NCBI GenBank assembly: GCA_019057815.1 | Contig: JAHLWR010000011.1 | Location: forward strand, 62,001-126,000 | DNA length: 64,000 bases | Direction: 5' to 3' | Source: Candidatus Heimdallarchaeota archaeon | GTDB lineage: Archaea; Asgardarchaeota; Heimdallarchaeia; Heimdallarchaeales; Heimdallarchaeaceae | In this document: piece by piece, positions 55,006 to 64,000 of the stretch | How the letters are laid out: the number at the start of each line of letters is the position of its first letter | How positions within the stretch are numbered: the stretch's first letter is position 1 | The notes under the pieces: generated by a model | The model's input: only the letters and a program-made list of their open reading frames with translations | Told to the model about the DNA's origin: nothing | Database searches by the model: none | Translations under genes and position numbers: made by a program

Positions 55006-56889
55006 TTATTCATCGTCAGCCGGTTCATAATCAACATCAATAACGTTTTCTTCATCTATATCTTGAGTTGGAGCACCAGCAGCATCAGGAGCTGCACCAG
55101 GAGCTGCACCAGGAGCGCCAGGTTGTCCTCCTGTAGCTGCATAAATTCGTTGAGAAACTTTCATCATTTCCTGTAAAAGGTCCTCTGTTTTGCTTTTAAT
55201 ATTTTCAATATCTTCAGAATCCATGACACCTTTTAATGCTTCTACTTTTTCTTCGATTATGGTTTTCTCTTGTTCTTCTACTTTGTCTCCTAAATCTTTA
55301 AGAGATTTTTCCGTTGAGTATATTGTTTGTTCTGCTGCATTACGAGCTTCCACTTTTTCTTTACGTTTCATGTCTTCTTCCTTATATTTTTCAGCATCAA
55401 CCCTCATTTTTTCTACGTCTTCATCAGATAGAGATGATGATTGAATTACGATACTTTGTTCTTTCCCGGTTCCCAAATCTTTTGCAAAAACTTGTAAAAT
55501 ACCATTAGCGTCTATATCGAAGGATACTTCAATTTGAGGAACTCCTCTAGGAGCTGGTGGAATACCGACTAATTGGAAACGTCCGAGTGTTATATTATCT
55601 TGTGCCATTGATCTTTCGCCTTGTAAGACATGAATCTCAACACTTGGTTGCATATCAGCTGCAGTTGTAAACACTTTTTTCTTTGTAACGGGAATTGTAG
55701 TATTTCTATCAACTAATGTAGTCATTACGCTACCAAGAGTTTCCAAACCTAGTGTTAAAGGTGTAACATCAAGAAGGAGGATGTCCTTAACTTCTCCAGC
55801 TAATACAGCTGCCTGAACTGCTGCGCCAAGAGCAACTACTTCATCAGGATTAATTCCTTTATAGGGTTCTTTGGATAATAGACCCTTGACCATTTTTTGT
55901 ATCATAGGCATTCGTGTAGCTCCACCAACAAGGATTACTTTATCCAAATCACTTGATTTCATTTTAGAATCTTCCATTGCGATTTTTAAAGGATTCAGAC
56001 ATTTCTCCACTAATTCATGTGTCATGTCTTCAAATTTTGCTCTTGTTAGTTCAAGGTCCAAGTGCTTGGGACCGCTGGCATCAGCTGTTATGTAAGGTAA
56101 GTTTATTCTAGTTTTTAGTTTTGAAGTAAGTTCAATTTTAGCTTCTTCTGCTGCATCTTTAAGTCTCTGCATTACTTTGGAATCTTCCGATAAATCAATA
56201 CCTTCTTTTTTCTTGAATTCTTCTACTATCCATTCGATTATTATATCATCCCAGTCGTCTCCACCTAATAGATTATTTCCACTGGTCGCTATAACTCTAA
56301 ATAGACCATCATCAAGTTCAAGTATTGAGACATCAAAGGTTCCACCACCTAAATCAAAGACTAGAACTTTTTCAGCTTTCTCTTTATCTAAACCATAAGC
56401 TAATGCTGATGCAGTTGGTTCATTTACAATTCTTAAAACTTCTAAACCAGCAATTTCTCCTGAATCTTTGGTAGCTTGACGTTGAGAATCACTAAAGTAA
56501 GCAGGAACTGTAATTACAGCTTTTTTAATCGGTTCTCCAAGATAAGCTTCAGCGTCTTCTTTCATTTTAGTCAAAATCATTGCACTGAGTTCTTCAGGTC
56601 TTAACTTTTTGCCATCTAATTCGAATCTGTAGTCAGTACCCATTTTTCTTTTAATACTACGAACTGTTCTATCAGGTAAAGCTATTGTTTGCCTTTTAGC
56701 TAGAATGCCTACATTTCGAGTACCGTCTTCATTAAATGCTATAACAGAGGGTGTAAGTCGTCCACCTTCTGAGTTTGGAATGATTTCGGGTTTTTCTCCT
56801 ACTACATAAGCAATCCCGGAATTAGTAGTACCTAAATCGATACCAACCACTAACTCTTTTTTCTTTTTTTCTTCTTCTGCCATAATCAT
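55006..56889 (-). CDS. dnaK: chaperone DnaK (Hsp70)
   Basis: A 627-aa Hsp70. The nucleotide-binding domain has [30 protein letters not shown] and [14 protein letters not shown]; then the linker [10 protein letters not shown], the substrate-binding domain, a helical lid and an Ala/Pro/Gly-rich acidic tail. ATG 56889 or the in-frame ATG 56883 overlaps the grpE stop. Archaeal hsp70 genes are generally considered of bacterial origin, which fits other bacterial-type genes here. Confidence 0.97.
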   Translation of the reverse strand: MIMAEEEKKKKELVVGIDLGTTNSGIAYVVGEKPEIIPNSEGGRLTPSVIAFNEDGTRNVGILAKRQTIALPDRTVRSIKRKMGTDYRFELDGKKLRPEELSAMILTKMKEDAEAYLGEPIKKAVITVPAYFSDSQRQATKDSGEIAGLEVLRIVNEPTASALAYGLDKEKAEKVLVFDLGGGTFDVSILELDDGLFRVIATSGNNLLGGDDWDDIIIEWIVEEFKKKEGIDLSEDSKVMQRLKDAAEEAKIELTSKLKTRINLPYITADASGPKHLDLELTRAKFEDMTHELVEKCLNPLKIAMEDSKMKSSDLDKVILVGGATRMPMIQKMVKGLLSKEPYKGINPDEVVALGAAVQAAVLAGEVKDILLLDVTPLTLGLETLGSVMTTLVDRNTTIPVTKKKVFTTAADMQPSVEIHVLQGERSMAQDNITLGRFQLVGIPPAPRGVPQIEVSFDIDANGILQVFAKDLGTGKEQSIVIQSSSLSDEDVEKMRVDAEKYKEEDMKRKEKVEARNAAEQTIYSTEKSLKDLGDKVEEQEKTIIEEKVEALKGVMDSEDIENIKSKTEDLLQEMMKVSQRIYAATGGQPGAPGAAPGAAPDAAGAPTQDIDEENVIDVDYEPADDE

Positions 56890-57581
56890 TCACCGTTTTC
56901 ATTTTCTTCTTGTGATTTTTTTATAGTTTTTACTTGTTTTTTTCTGGAAATAACAACTTTAGCAGGTCTAACAACTAAATCTTCAAGTGTAAAACCTCTT
57001 GATGATACTTCTATTATTGATTGATCTTCTTTGTCATCCATCTCAATAGAGTGAATTGCTTCATGGTATTTTGGATTAAATTTTTCAGTTTCAGGGTTTA
57101 TTAACTTTAGACCCAGATTATCAAAAACTGTTTTAAGGCTCTCAAAAACCATAGAAACAGCTTCTTGTGCTTTTTTAACATCGGGATGTTGGGATAACTT
57201 TTCTTTTGTTCTTTCAATATCATCGTAGATTGTTAGAAACTTCTTGATAATATCAGATTTAGTAAGAATTTTATTCCATTCTTGTTGTCTCACTTGTTGT
57301 TTTTGGAAATTTTCAAAACTGGCTTGAACCCTTTGAGCTGTAGCAAGATAGTCATCTCGCTTTTTCTTTGTTTCCTCTAGCTCAGTATATAAGTCAACAG
57401 CCATATCCTCAACAACATCTAAATCTTGAGCAATTAACATTTGAATCTTTGAACGAAACAGATCTACAGGATCAGGAGCGGATTCTTCTTGCGCATTTTG
57501 CTCAAGAATTTCTTCAGATTCCAATTCTTCTCCTACATCAACTTCGATAAGCTCTTCATTTGTATCATCTTTCTTCGACAT
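56886..57581 (-). CDS. grpE: nucleotide exchange factor GrpE
   Basis: About 231 aa from ATG 57581. It has an acidic disordered N-terminus, a long dimerising helix (about 60-140) and a C-terminal beta domain with [13 protein letters not shown] and [19 protein letters not shown]. An in-frame ATG at 57644 lies upstream of the predicted transcription start (TATA at 57657-57673), so 57581 or 57596 is preferred. It is first gene of the grpE-dnaK-dnaJ operon and releases ADP from DnaK. Confidence 0.92.
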   Translation of the reverse strand: MSKKDDTNEELIEVDVGEELESEEILEQNAQEESAPDPVDLFRSKIQMLIAQDLDVVEDMAVDLYTELEETKKKRDDYLATAQRVQASFENFQKQQVRQQEWNKILTKSDIIKKFLTIYDDIERTKEKLSQHPDVKKAQEAVSMVFESLKTVFDNLGLKLINPETEKFNPKYHEAIHSIEMDDKEDQSIIEVSSRGFTLEDLVVRPAKVVISRKKQVKTIKKSQEENENGE

Positions 57582-57656
57582 AGTATCTAACCTCATCGCT
57601 TTATTAACAATAAAGATAGTATGAGACCTTTTGTTCAATACCAATAGTCAACTACT

Positions 57657-57673
57657 GATATATAAAACTTTCC
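57657..57673 (-). promoter_or_regulatory. TATA promoter of the grpE-dnaK-dnaJ operon
   Basis: On the minus strand ggaaagttttatatatc is a clear BRE/TATA. Transcription should begin near 57633, leaving about 50 bases of leader. Confidence 0.6.
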
Positions 57674-57799
57674 ATTTGTTTACTTAATAGAAACGCCATA
57701 ACGAGTAAACAAGAAATGGGTTCTCTCAAAAACAGTATAAAAATCACAAATACGTAATTCTATCAAGGGCTTTTTATATTAATAATTTAAAATAATCTC

Positions 57800-57867
57800 G
57801 GCCAGAGCCTCATAGACCAGCGGAGCGATGCTATGGCTAGCAATGAAGCACTGGAGCTCTCTGGCCA
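57800..57867 (+). ncRNA. GC-rich structured RNA candidate (H/ACA-like?)
   Basis: A sharp GC island in an AT-rich spacer. GGCCAGAG (57800-57807) pairs perfectly with CTCTGGCC (57859-57866). Inside, CCAG (57817-57820) pairs with CTGG (57851-57854), and TGCTA (57829-57833) pairs with TAGCA (57838-57842) around a TGGC loop. The 9-base and 4-base strands between the outer and middle stems form an open pocket, and GA occurs on both sides of the upper internal loop, as in kink-turns. The shape suits an archaeal H/ACA guide, but no ACA directly follows the stem. It has no T-loop, so it is not a tRNA. Confidence 0.5.
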
Positions 57868-57909
57868 CTAAATACAAAAAATTAAATATATCATAATTGA
57901 TTTGCTTTT

Positions 57910-58521
57910 ATGAAAGTTATAATTCTTGTAGGTTTACCGCTTTCTGGTAAGACCACCCATGCTAAAGTTATTGGTCTTAAATACAATATGCCTTTGTATG
58001 AAACAGGAGCAGAAGTTCTTGATGAAGTTACTCAAAGAGGTTTACAATTCACTCCAGAGAACATCAAGCTAGTAACTGATGAATGTAAAAAGATTTCAGA
58101 CAGTTATTTTACAGAGCGTTTGATAAAAAAAGTCGAAAAACTACCCAAAGATATACCAGGAGTAAATTTGTCTGGTATAAGAGCTGAATCGGAAGTTGAA
58201 GTCTTAAAAAAACACTTTGGAGATGATAATGTTTTTGTTATAGCTTTTCACGCTTCGATCAAAACTCGATATAGAAGGTTAAGTAATCTTGATCGTGTTG
58301 CCGAAACAACTGGTGCTAAGGCTGAAGAAGATAAAATCCTCCAAGATTTTGATAATTTTCTAGCTCGTAACAGAAAAGAGCTTGGATATGGAGTAGGAAA
58401 CGTCATAGCTAATGCGGATTATGTAATAAACACAGAAAACAAAAGATGGCCTTATAATACAATAGAAAATAATACTGAAGAATTCGAGAAATGTGTTAAG
58501 GAAATATTTGATTTCAAGTGA
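57910..58521 (+). CDS. UPF0200 family P-loop kinase-like protein
   Basis: A 203-aa archaeal NTPase related to nucleotide or dephospho-CoA kinases. Walker A GLPLSGKTT (8-16), TGAEVLDEVTQRG, VNLSGIRAESEVEVL and FHASIKTRYRRL match the UPF0200 pattern (GDxIR..., GIRSxxE, IxASxxxRYxRL). It ends with IANADYVINTE. Substrate unknown. It begins about 45 bases after the structured RNA and precedes a coiled-coil gene by 52 bases. Confidence 0.85.
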   Translation: MKVIILVGLPLSGKTTHAKVIGLKYNMPLYETGAEVLDEVTQRGLQFTPENIKLVTDECKKISDSYFTERLIKKVEKLPKDIPGVNLSGIRAESEVEVLKKHFGDDNVFVIAFHASIKTRYRRLSNLDRVAETTGAKAEEDKILQDFDNFLARNRKELGYGVGNVIANADYVINTENKRWPYNTIENNTEEFEKCVKEIFDFK

Positions 58522-58573
58522 AAGCATAACTTTATTTGTTTCTAGATATCCAATAGATATTAGGTGTTGGGAA

Positions 58574-59506
58574 ATGGTCCATACTCCATATGGGGAAGAC
58601 GAAAATACAACTGATATTCGAAAGATGCGGCTACAACAACAAGCACAACAGCAATTTATCAACCAACTGCAACAAAGAATCGCTAAGCAAACGCAACGAG
58701 TAGAAGTATTAGAACAACAAATTGTAGAGCTTCAACAAGTCATAGTTAATAAAGATCAAGAATTAGAAAACTATTCAAAAAGATTGGAAGAACAAAGACT
58801 TTACTCTGATAAAGATAAAGAAGCTCGAAATGCTAGAGAACATGAACTTAAAATGCAAATCATGGAAAGAGATGCAGTATTAAGTAAAACACGAAATATT
58901 TCTACTCAAAAAATCCAAGAGTTAGAAAGTAAACCCGATGTTTATGCCGAACTAAACAAACTTTTGAATAAAATCATGGTTTTTTATAAGAAACCTACAA
59001 GTGATGATTTTATTAACTCCTTGAAGACTTTATTGAAATACTGTTCAACAGATGGTACTTTGGAACAAAGGTTAATTGGGGTTTTATTAAAGGATGAAAT
59101 GCCTTTATCTATTGAAGAAATAGTAAGAGAAATACCCAACAACAAGGAAGAAATATCAGGTGCACTTTTTAGACTTGTTCAAGAGAGAAATATTAAAAAG
59201 GTTGGACAAGGATACTCTCCTGTTACATCAGAATTTGCAGTTAAAACGGATGTAACAGAGGAATGGACGGGATTGAAGCCAGAAGAGATTTTTGAAAGAT
59301 TATCAACAGTTATTTACGTGGGTTCGAACAAAGAAGATATAATAGGTGCTATCACGAAAGCTAGAGATACGCTCTTGGAGACTGCAGAACTACCACCAAG
59401 AATTCGTCACGAAATGAAAACACAAATAGAAAAAATTAAGCGTCATCCCCTTAATCCTACAGAGCTGATTGACATAATAAACAAATGGAAAGCAGAAATC
59501 AAATGA
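58574..59506 (+). CDS. coiled-coil plus helical-domain protein (unknown)
   Basis: About 310 aa from ATG 58574. The frame extends upstream to 58493 but would overlap the UPF0200 gene. Residues 15-110 form a Gln-rich coiled coil (QQQAQQQFINQLQQR, then heptads), followed by a helical region and a winged-helix-like stretch (EDEM-type EEIVREI...ISGALFRLVQERNIKKVGQGYS). A C-terminal helical bundle closes it. No family is assigned. It overlaps the PIN-domain gene tail by 8 bases convergently. Confidence 0.65.
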   Translation: MVHTPYGEDENTTDIRKMRLQQQAQQQFINQLQQRIAKQTQRVEVLEQQIVELQQVIVNKDQELENYSKRLEEQRLYSDKDKEARNAREHELKMQIMERDAVLSKTRNISTQKIQELESKPDVYAELNKLLNKIMVFYKKPTSDDFINSLKTLLKYCSTDGTLEQRLIGVLLKDEMPLSIEEIVREIPNNKEEISGALFRLVQERNIKKVGQGYSPVTSEFAVKTDVTEEWTGLKPEEIFERLSTVIYVGSNKEDIIGAITKARDTLLETAELPPRIRHEMKTQIEKIKRHPLNPTELIDIINKWKAEIK

Positions 59507-61289
59507 GGATTTTCATGCCGAATAATCCTCTAAAAATAAATTTACTTTCTTTCTCTTCTATTTGGAGTATAAGATCAATTTTATAATCATCAATTGAATC
59601 GAAACCTTCTGGAAGTGACACTTTTATATTTCCATCATAAATCCTAATTTGCCTTCCTGGTCTTACATCACGTATAGGAAAAGTAGTTTTAGTCATAAGA
59701 GCGACATTTGGAGCAAAATAGGGGTTTTTTAGAAGAATTATAGAGAATGTTTCTCCATCAAATTCTTTTGTCGTATAATGATAAATATAGAACCATTCTT
59801 GTAATTCAGATCTAATACTTCCAACTGGAAGATATTCTTGAGTTATTAAATCTTGCAATTCTTTTTTGCCAGCTCTAGTTATATTGGGAACTTCAAACAC
59901 ACCCAGATTCTTTAAGTCATCAATTCCTTGTTCTATTTCCTCAGTACATCTTTCCTTAATAGAATAATGTAGAATCACTAATAATTCTAGACTATCTTTC
60001 GCAAGGATTGTCTCCTTTATATTAACTGCTAAGTAATGAGCCTGAAGCAGAATTAGTAAAGCATGCTCATTTTGTTGTAATCGAAGAAAGATATAACCAA
60101 GCTGAATTAATAGTTCTATTTCATCTTTCCCATCTGAGGAAGCTTTCTTATCCATTAGTCCGCTTTCAATTATTGTTGATGCTAGTATTACAGCTCGAAT
60201 TAATCCAAAGAGATCATCTCTGTTTTCAGTCTTGCATAATATTAGAAATTTCGCAGAATAATAGCTCGCTAGCCTCTCAAATTGATTAGTAATTAGCAAA
60301 TAAACCATTCTTAAAAAGTGTAAATCCATATAGATATCTGAAACCAGTGAAGGAAAGATTGTTGAAAGTTCGGTTAATATATTTATATGGCCATTTAGGC
60401 TTTGAAAGTCTAGAAGTGTGAATTCAACAATACTAAGAAGATATAGAATTTTAGCTCTTAACCTAATTGCTAATTCTTCTGTACAACTTTCTTTATTCTT
60501 TAAAGCAATTCTTAAGTCTAATGATAAGTCAGCCAGAGCAGAGTAGATATCTCCTAATTCTACTTTTAATTCTTCCAAATTACCGATTTTTAGCTGCTCT
60601 AGATAATTCGGAAATTCAAATTCAATTTCATTCATTAAATCTATTAATTTATTTTCTTCTTGAATAGCATGAAAGTGCTCTACTTTTGTATGCTCTATTT
60701 TTCGTGGTTTTCTTGCATAAGTCTCTAACACATTTAAAGCATGTTCTTGAATTTTCTTAATTCTCGTTACAGGATCAAAAAATTGTTGCATATCCACTGA
60801 ATGTCGAATTTCATCTGACAAAATAGTATCATATAACTCTTCTAAAAATATAGATTGTTTGTCTTGAGAACAAGCATTCTTCAACAAAAATATAAAGGAA
60901 GAACTGATAAGAACAGGAATACGCAGTTTTTCACAAGCCCTTACGAGTTGAAGGTCGCTTGAAATTACGACACCCTTTACTTCATCTGCAGCAACTATGT
61001 TTGAGATATCAACTATTTGGGGTGCATGAATGTCTCTTTTAGTCAATTCTTTTCTAAAACTTCTAATATTTTTCATTGATATTTGTTTAACCTGAATTGG
61101 TGGCTTTATTCTTCTCCTTAAGTACCATCTTAATTCTTGCAAAATGTGATTGGAGACATATATTTCTAATCCTAAATCATAGATTACTTGAAGAAATAAT
61201 TGAAAATCTGATGGGTTTTTCTCGAAACCACTAATGAAAAAATTTGTGTCTAGTACGAATTTTCTTATTTTCGATAAGTCATGTTTCAC
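59499..61289 (-). CDS. PIN-domain protein with long helical C-terminus
   Basis: About 596 aa from GTG 61289, which overlaps the upstream stop as GTGA; ATG 61331 is the alternative. The N-terminal PIN nuclease domain (about 10-150) shows FVLDTNFFISG with the first catalytic Asp, an ILQEL acidic position and VVISSDLQLVRAC with the later Asp. The remaining 430 residues look like TPR-type helical repeats. PIN domains cut RNA. The fused helical array suggests a protein- or RNA-docking role, not a toxin (toxins are about 130 aa with an antitoxin partner). Confidence 0.75.
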   Translation of the reverse strand: MKHDLSKIRKFVLDTNFFISGFEKNPSDFQLFLQVIYDLGLEIYVSNHILQELRWYLRRRIKPPIQVKQISMKNIRSFRKELTKRDIHAPQIVDISNIVAADEVKGVVISSDLQLVRACEKLRIPVLISSSFIFLLKNACSQDKQSIFLEELYDTILSDEIRHSVDMQQFFDPVTRIKKIQEHALNVLETYARKPRKIEHTKVEHFHAIQEENKLIDLMNEIEFEFPNYLEQLKIGNLEELKVELGDIYSALADLSLDLRIALKNKESCTEELAIRLRAKILYLLSIVEFTLLDFQSLNGHINILTELSTIFPSLVSDIYMDLHFLRMVYLLITNQFERLASYYSAKFLILCKTENRDDLFGLIRAVILASTIIESGLMDKKASSDGKDEIELLIQLGYIFLRLQQNEHALLILLQAHYLAVNIKETILAKDSLELLVILHYSIKERCTEEIEQGIDDLKNLGVFEVPNITRAGKKELQDLITQEYLPVGSIRSELQEWFYIYHYTTKEFDGETFSIILLKNPYFAPNVALMTKTTFPIRDVRPGRQIRIYDGNIKVSLPEGFDSIDDYKIDLILQIEEKESKFIFRGLFGMKILI

Positions 61290-62923
61290 TTTAATCCCAT
61301 CATTTTTCGCTTTTTCTTCCATATTGCGCAAGTAATTAAAACATAAAAGCTTATCTCTAATATATGTAGAGTTGGAGTTTGTTGTGTAGTTTTTGGAAAT
61401 CCTGGTATAGTAAGATTTTCAGGTATTGATTCTATCTCTATTTCATGATAATAATGCTCATAGACATAATCTTCCTCTAATTCATCAAAATAATCATATA
61501 ACCAATAATTAATCATGTTAAATGTCATTGAAAAACCGAACAATTTTCCCATAGCGGAATAGGATAACCATCCACTCGAATTGATATAATATTCTTGTAT
61601 ATCGTTTCTTTCGTAAAAATATAGAGTGTTATTTTCTTGATATTTAACTGAAAAATCCCATAATAAATTGTGCAGAAGATTTTCTGTATTATATTCTACT
61701 CTCAAATCAAGTTTTTCAAGGGTAAATAATGAATGAGACGTATCTGAAATTTCAAACTGGAAACCGTTTATTTCTTCATAAAGATTTAAGAACAGACTTT
61801 GAATCAAAGCAACATAGCCTGCATATCTTTGCCATGTTGGTAAAACATAAGGTTCAATTAGAGAAACTATCGTTCTATGCAAAGGCGTAGGAGTAGAGGG
61901 ACCATAATAAACTTGAGTTTCAGGATTATAAATATACAAAGATTTTGATAAATCCAAACCAGATGAAGAAATTACGAATTTTAATCCGTTACTTTGATTC
62001 AAATTTTTGAACCAGTCTGTTAGAACTATAAGACCGTCTTCAGTACTGTTTTTTTGCTTATACATTTCATACGAAGCATTACTGTTAGTAATAAAGAAAT
62101 TGATAACATTGTCATCAACAGGGGATGAGATTATAGAACAACTTTCATATGTTAAAATCAACGAACTAGATTTGTTCTCATAATTAAGATACATTAAGAG
62201 AGATTTTAACAAACCACTTTCTTTGTTCCAAACAGCTTTAACTGATATCGTAAAATCTAATTTTGCTTCCAATGATACTGTGAAATCATCATATCCCTGA
62301 TTATAAATATTCACTGAAAAAGAGCTGTTCAACATCAACATACTAAATTCTGCTTCATAACGATCATAATCTGTGTCCAATACTAAAGGAAGAAAATCAA
62401 AAAAGTTTAATTCATTTATCAGAGATGCAAAATTAGGTCTTGATATATCAGTAAAAAAGCTAGGAACATATAATGTGCTATTAGCGAGGATTTCAGCGCC
62501 AACCATCCCTGTTCTAGTCGCATTATAATTATAACCAATTAGATCGGACATAAAATCACCATTTGTATCAAAGTTGATATTCAAGGGTTTCGCGGTTATG
62601 ATATAATTTTCAATAGAAAGTGTATCTACAAAAGTGGGATAAGACTTATTTGATTCGATATAATAGATATCCCTTAGCTCTTTTTTCTTATTTTTTATGA
62701 GAATGTATAAATTTGAATCGGTTAAAGAACCATCAATATCAAAACCTAAATCTGTAAACAAATTCTGCAGATTTTCACCTTGTACTATTTTATAACATAT
62801 TTTGTAACCTTGGTTTTCATAATTAAAATTCCTAGAGAAAGAGGATAAAGCTGATTCAGAATATTGTATTGGTGATAGTGAGTAGATTAAGAATAATATC
62901 AAAATGATTGCTTTACTTTTCAC
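61286..62923 (-). CDS. secreted membrane-anchored protein (unknown)
   Basis: A 545-aa protein. It has a signal peptide at about 5-27, a large Asn/Ser/Tyr-rich extracellular region with many sequons, and a C-terminal membrane helix (about 520-537) with a WKKKRK stop. No family is recognised. It begins immediately after the MMPL transporter stop (62924) and is translationally coupled to the PIN gene. It may be an accessory of the transporter. Confidence 0.7.
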   Translation of the reverse strand: MKSKAIILILFLIYSLSPIQYSESALSSFSRNFNYENQGYKICYKIVQGENLQNLFTDLGFDIDGSLTDSNLYILIKNKKKELRDIYYIESNKSYPTFVDTLSIENYIITAKPLNINFDTNGDFMSDLIGYNYNATRTGMVGAEILANSTLYVPSFFTDISRPNFASLINELNFFDFLPLVLDTDYDRYEAEFSMLMLNSSFSVNIYNQGYDDFTVSLEAKLDFTISVKAVWNKESGLLKSLLMYLNYENKSSSLILTYESCSIISSPVDDNVINFFITNSNASYEMYKQKNSTEDGLIVLTDWFKNLNQSNGLKFVISSSGLDLSKSLYIYNPETQVYYGPSTPTPLHRTIVSLIEPYVLPTWQRYAGYVALIQSLFLNLYEEINGFQFEISDTSHSLFTLEKLDLRVEYNTENLLHNLLWDFSVKYQENNTLYFYERNDIQEYYINSSGWLSYSAMGKLFGFSMTFNMINYWLYDYFDELEEDYVYEHYYHEIEIESIPENLTIPGFPKTTQQTPTLHILEISFYVLITCAIWKKKRKMMGLK

Positions 62924-64000
62924 CTATTTCACCTTTGGTTTTGTAATTTTCATTCGCTTGACAGATAGTATAATTGCAGGTGGAACAATAAATAGTCGTA
63001 TAATAAAAACATCAACAAGAATACCTATGCCCAATCCAAGCCCGATTTGTTTCATATGAATAGAGGAGGTAAACATAAGCCCCATGTAGGTTGCAGCCAT
63101 TACAACACCTGCAATTGAAATGTTTTTCATTGTTTGTTTAATAGCATCTAATATAGATTGTTCTATATCCTCAGTTTTCTTGTATATATTCATGAAAATT
63201 CCAAGAAACAGAACATCAAAGTCTAAGCCCAAAGCTGTAAGAACTGCAAACAATATTAATGGTACTATCCAATATGTTGAACCACCTAGAAACAAGAAAC
63301 TTAATAAGGAAAAAAGTCCTAAATTTAACCCCAAGGAGATTAGTATAGTAATTAGAACCCTACTAGACACGAAAATATTTCTCATAAAAGCAAATAGAAG
63401 TAATGTAATAGTAATAATAACAAACGCAAAAATTAATCCAAAATCTTGTTTTATTCCTTGAATACTATCATACATTAAAGGTGAAAATCCTGTTACATAG
63501 GTTTTCCATCCCGTTAAATCATATTCTAGTAATTGATCGTCAAGAATTGTTCTTATTTGTTCTATTTGATTCTCTAAGTTTTTATCCCCTTCATAATAAT
63601 GAGAACCACAATTTATTACTGCAATAGAATCATTTGGGAGTATGAAATTCCGCATCAAAATCTGTACTTCTTCATTTAAGAACGGAGAACTTTCATTCAA
63701 ACTCTCCAGATAAGGAATACCCAAAGGATGACTAACACCGGCAATTCTATAGAGCTCAATTTCTTCAAGAATTTTTTCAAAAATATTACCAACTATTCGG
63801 ATTGATTCGAAATTCAAACTGTTATTTTCTAATAGAAATGTATCCACAGAAGATGTCTGAAAAATAATTATTATCTGACTTGTATATTCCACCCCAATAT
63901 AATTATTTATAGCGTCATAACCTTGTTTAGTTTTATAATACTGGGGAGCTGAAGATAATTGTGCATAATCTGTTGGTACAAGGAAAAAAATTCCAGTAAA
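62924..64000 (-). CDS. MMPL/RND-family transporter, C-terminal part (partial)
   Basis: The frame stays open on the minus strand to the last base of the window (codon 1 at 64000-63998), so the gene starts beyond it; the internal GTG at 63892 is not the true start. About 358 residues are visible: an extracellular segment with GYDAINNYIGVEYTSQ, then five or six membrane helices with the MMPL signature ALGLDFDVLFLGIFMNIYKK and a loop before IKQTMKNISIAGVVM. This is the second half of a lipid/hydrophobe exporter-like protein powered by proton flow. Confidence 0.88.
   Translation of the reverse strand, partial: FTGIFFLVPTDYAQLSSAPQYYKTKQGYDAINNYIGVEYTSQIIIIFQTSSVDTFLLENNSLNFESIRIVGNIFEKILEEIELYRIAGVSHPLGIPYLESLNESSPFLNEEVQILMRNFILPNDSIAVINCGSHYYEGDKNLENQIEQIRTILDDQLLEYDLTGWKTYVTGFSPLMYDSIQGIKQDFGLIFAFVIITITLLLFAFMRNIFVSSRVLITILISLGLNLGLFSLLSFLFLGGSTYWIVPLILFAVLTALGLDFDVLFLGIFMNIYKKTEDIEQSILDAIKQTMKNISIAGVVMAATYMGLMFTSSIHMKQIGLGLGIGILVDVFIIRLFIVPPAIILSVKRMKITKPKVK

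Noticed and set aside
57800-57867. tRNA gene suggested by a 7-8 bp terminal stem and a following A
   Set aside because: There is no T-loop consensus, no normal D arm and no 5-bp anticodon stem with a 7-base loop.
59499-61289. PIN-type (VapC) toxin
   Set aside because: The protein is about 600 residues and no small antitoxin gene is adjacent.

Overview
The window looks like archaeal chromosome of low GC content. Archaeal marks are TATA/BRE-type promoters a short distance upstream of starts (for example 475-491, 5225-5240, 40274-40290, 57657-57673), a type II methionine aminopeptidase, UPF0216 (DUF61) and UPF0200 family proteins, TrmB-type and archaeal winged-helix regulators, and NosD-like surface proteins with C-terminal membrane anchors. 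Mixed in are bacterial-type genes: class I GAPDH, DnaK/DnaJ/GrpE, an IleRS of a bacterial-looking subtype, and a MalEFGK-like ABC importer. This mixture fits an Asgard archaeon (for example a Heimdallarchaeia-like lineage), but no marker here proves the lineage.

Layout. 1-6184: end of a zinc-ribbon-like gene, a small coiled-coil gene, a DUF389 membrane protein, ileS, and a strong promoter driving several micro-ORFs and a four-helix membrane protein. 6431-8637: a split methionine-synthase-like set (corrinoid protein, homocysteine methyltransferase, reactivation-domain protein). 8760-12268: surface and membrane proteins plus a 170 bp MITE-like element. 12376-13818: an MttB-family methyltransferase that probably uses the corrinoid protein. 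13861-21674: a minus-strand island with a PD-(D/E)XK-like protein, an OLD-type ATPase-TOPRIM protein, and two unknown ORFs separated by one in-frame stop. This is the best candidate here for an undescribed defence system. It lies directly against a 5'-truncated second mttB-like gene (21790-22383). 22410-25691: two ends of the MITE's parent insertion sequence bracket a secreted caspase-like peptidase, a membrane-anchored partner and transposase wrecks.

25759-29446: a heterodimeric ABC exporter. 29613-30616: a frameshifted molybdopterin-binding-fold surface protein. 30733-36276: an ABC importer whose two permeases are fused into one large protein. 36527-41713: a cation exchanger, ornithine aminotransferase, membrane proteins and GAPDH. 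41827-49509: a three-gene operon encoding a P-loop ATPase, a 485-aa coiled-coil protein and a 1484-aa HTH/coiled-coil giant, the second candidate for an undescribed system. 49733-57581: a regulator, two M24 peptidases, DUF61, a zinc-ribbon membrane protein and dnaJ-dnaK-grpE. 57800-57867: a GC-rich, highly structured candidate RNA. 57910-64000: UPF0200 NTPase, a coiled-coil protein, a PIN-domain protein, a surface protein and an MMPL/RND transporter that runs off the window end.

How the genes work together. One methyl-transfer module is split across 6431-13818. The ABC importer could feed sugar to glycolysis, where the GAPDH would act. The chaperone genes form one co-directional operon. The accessory stretch 13861-25691 is where mobile-element debris and the defence-like genes concentrate.
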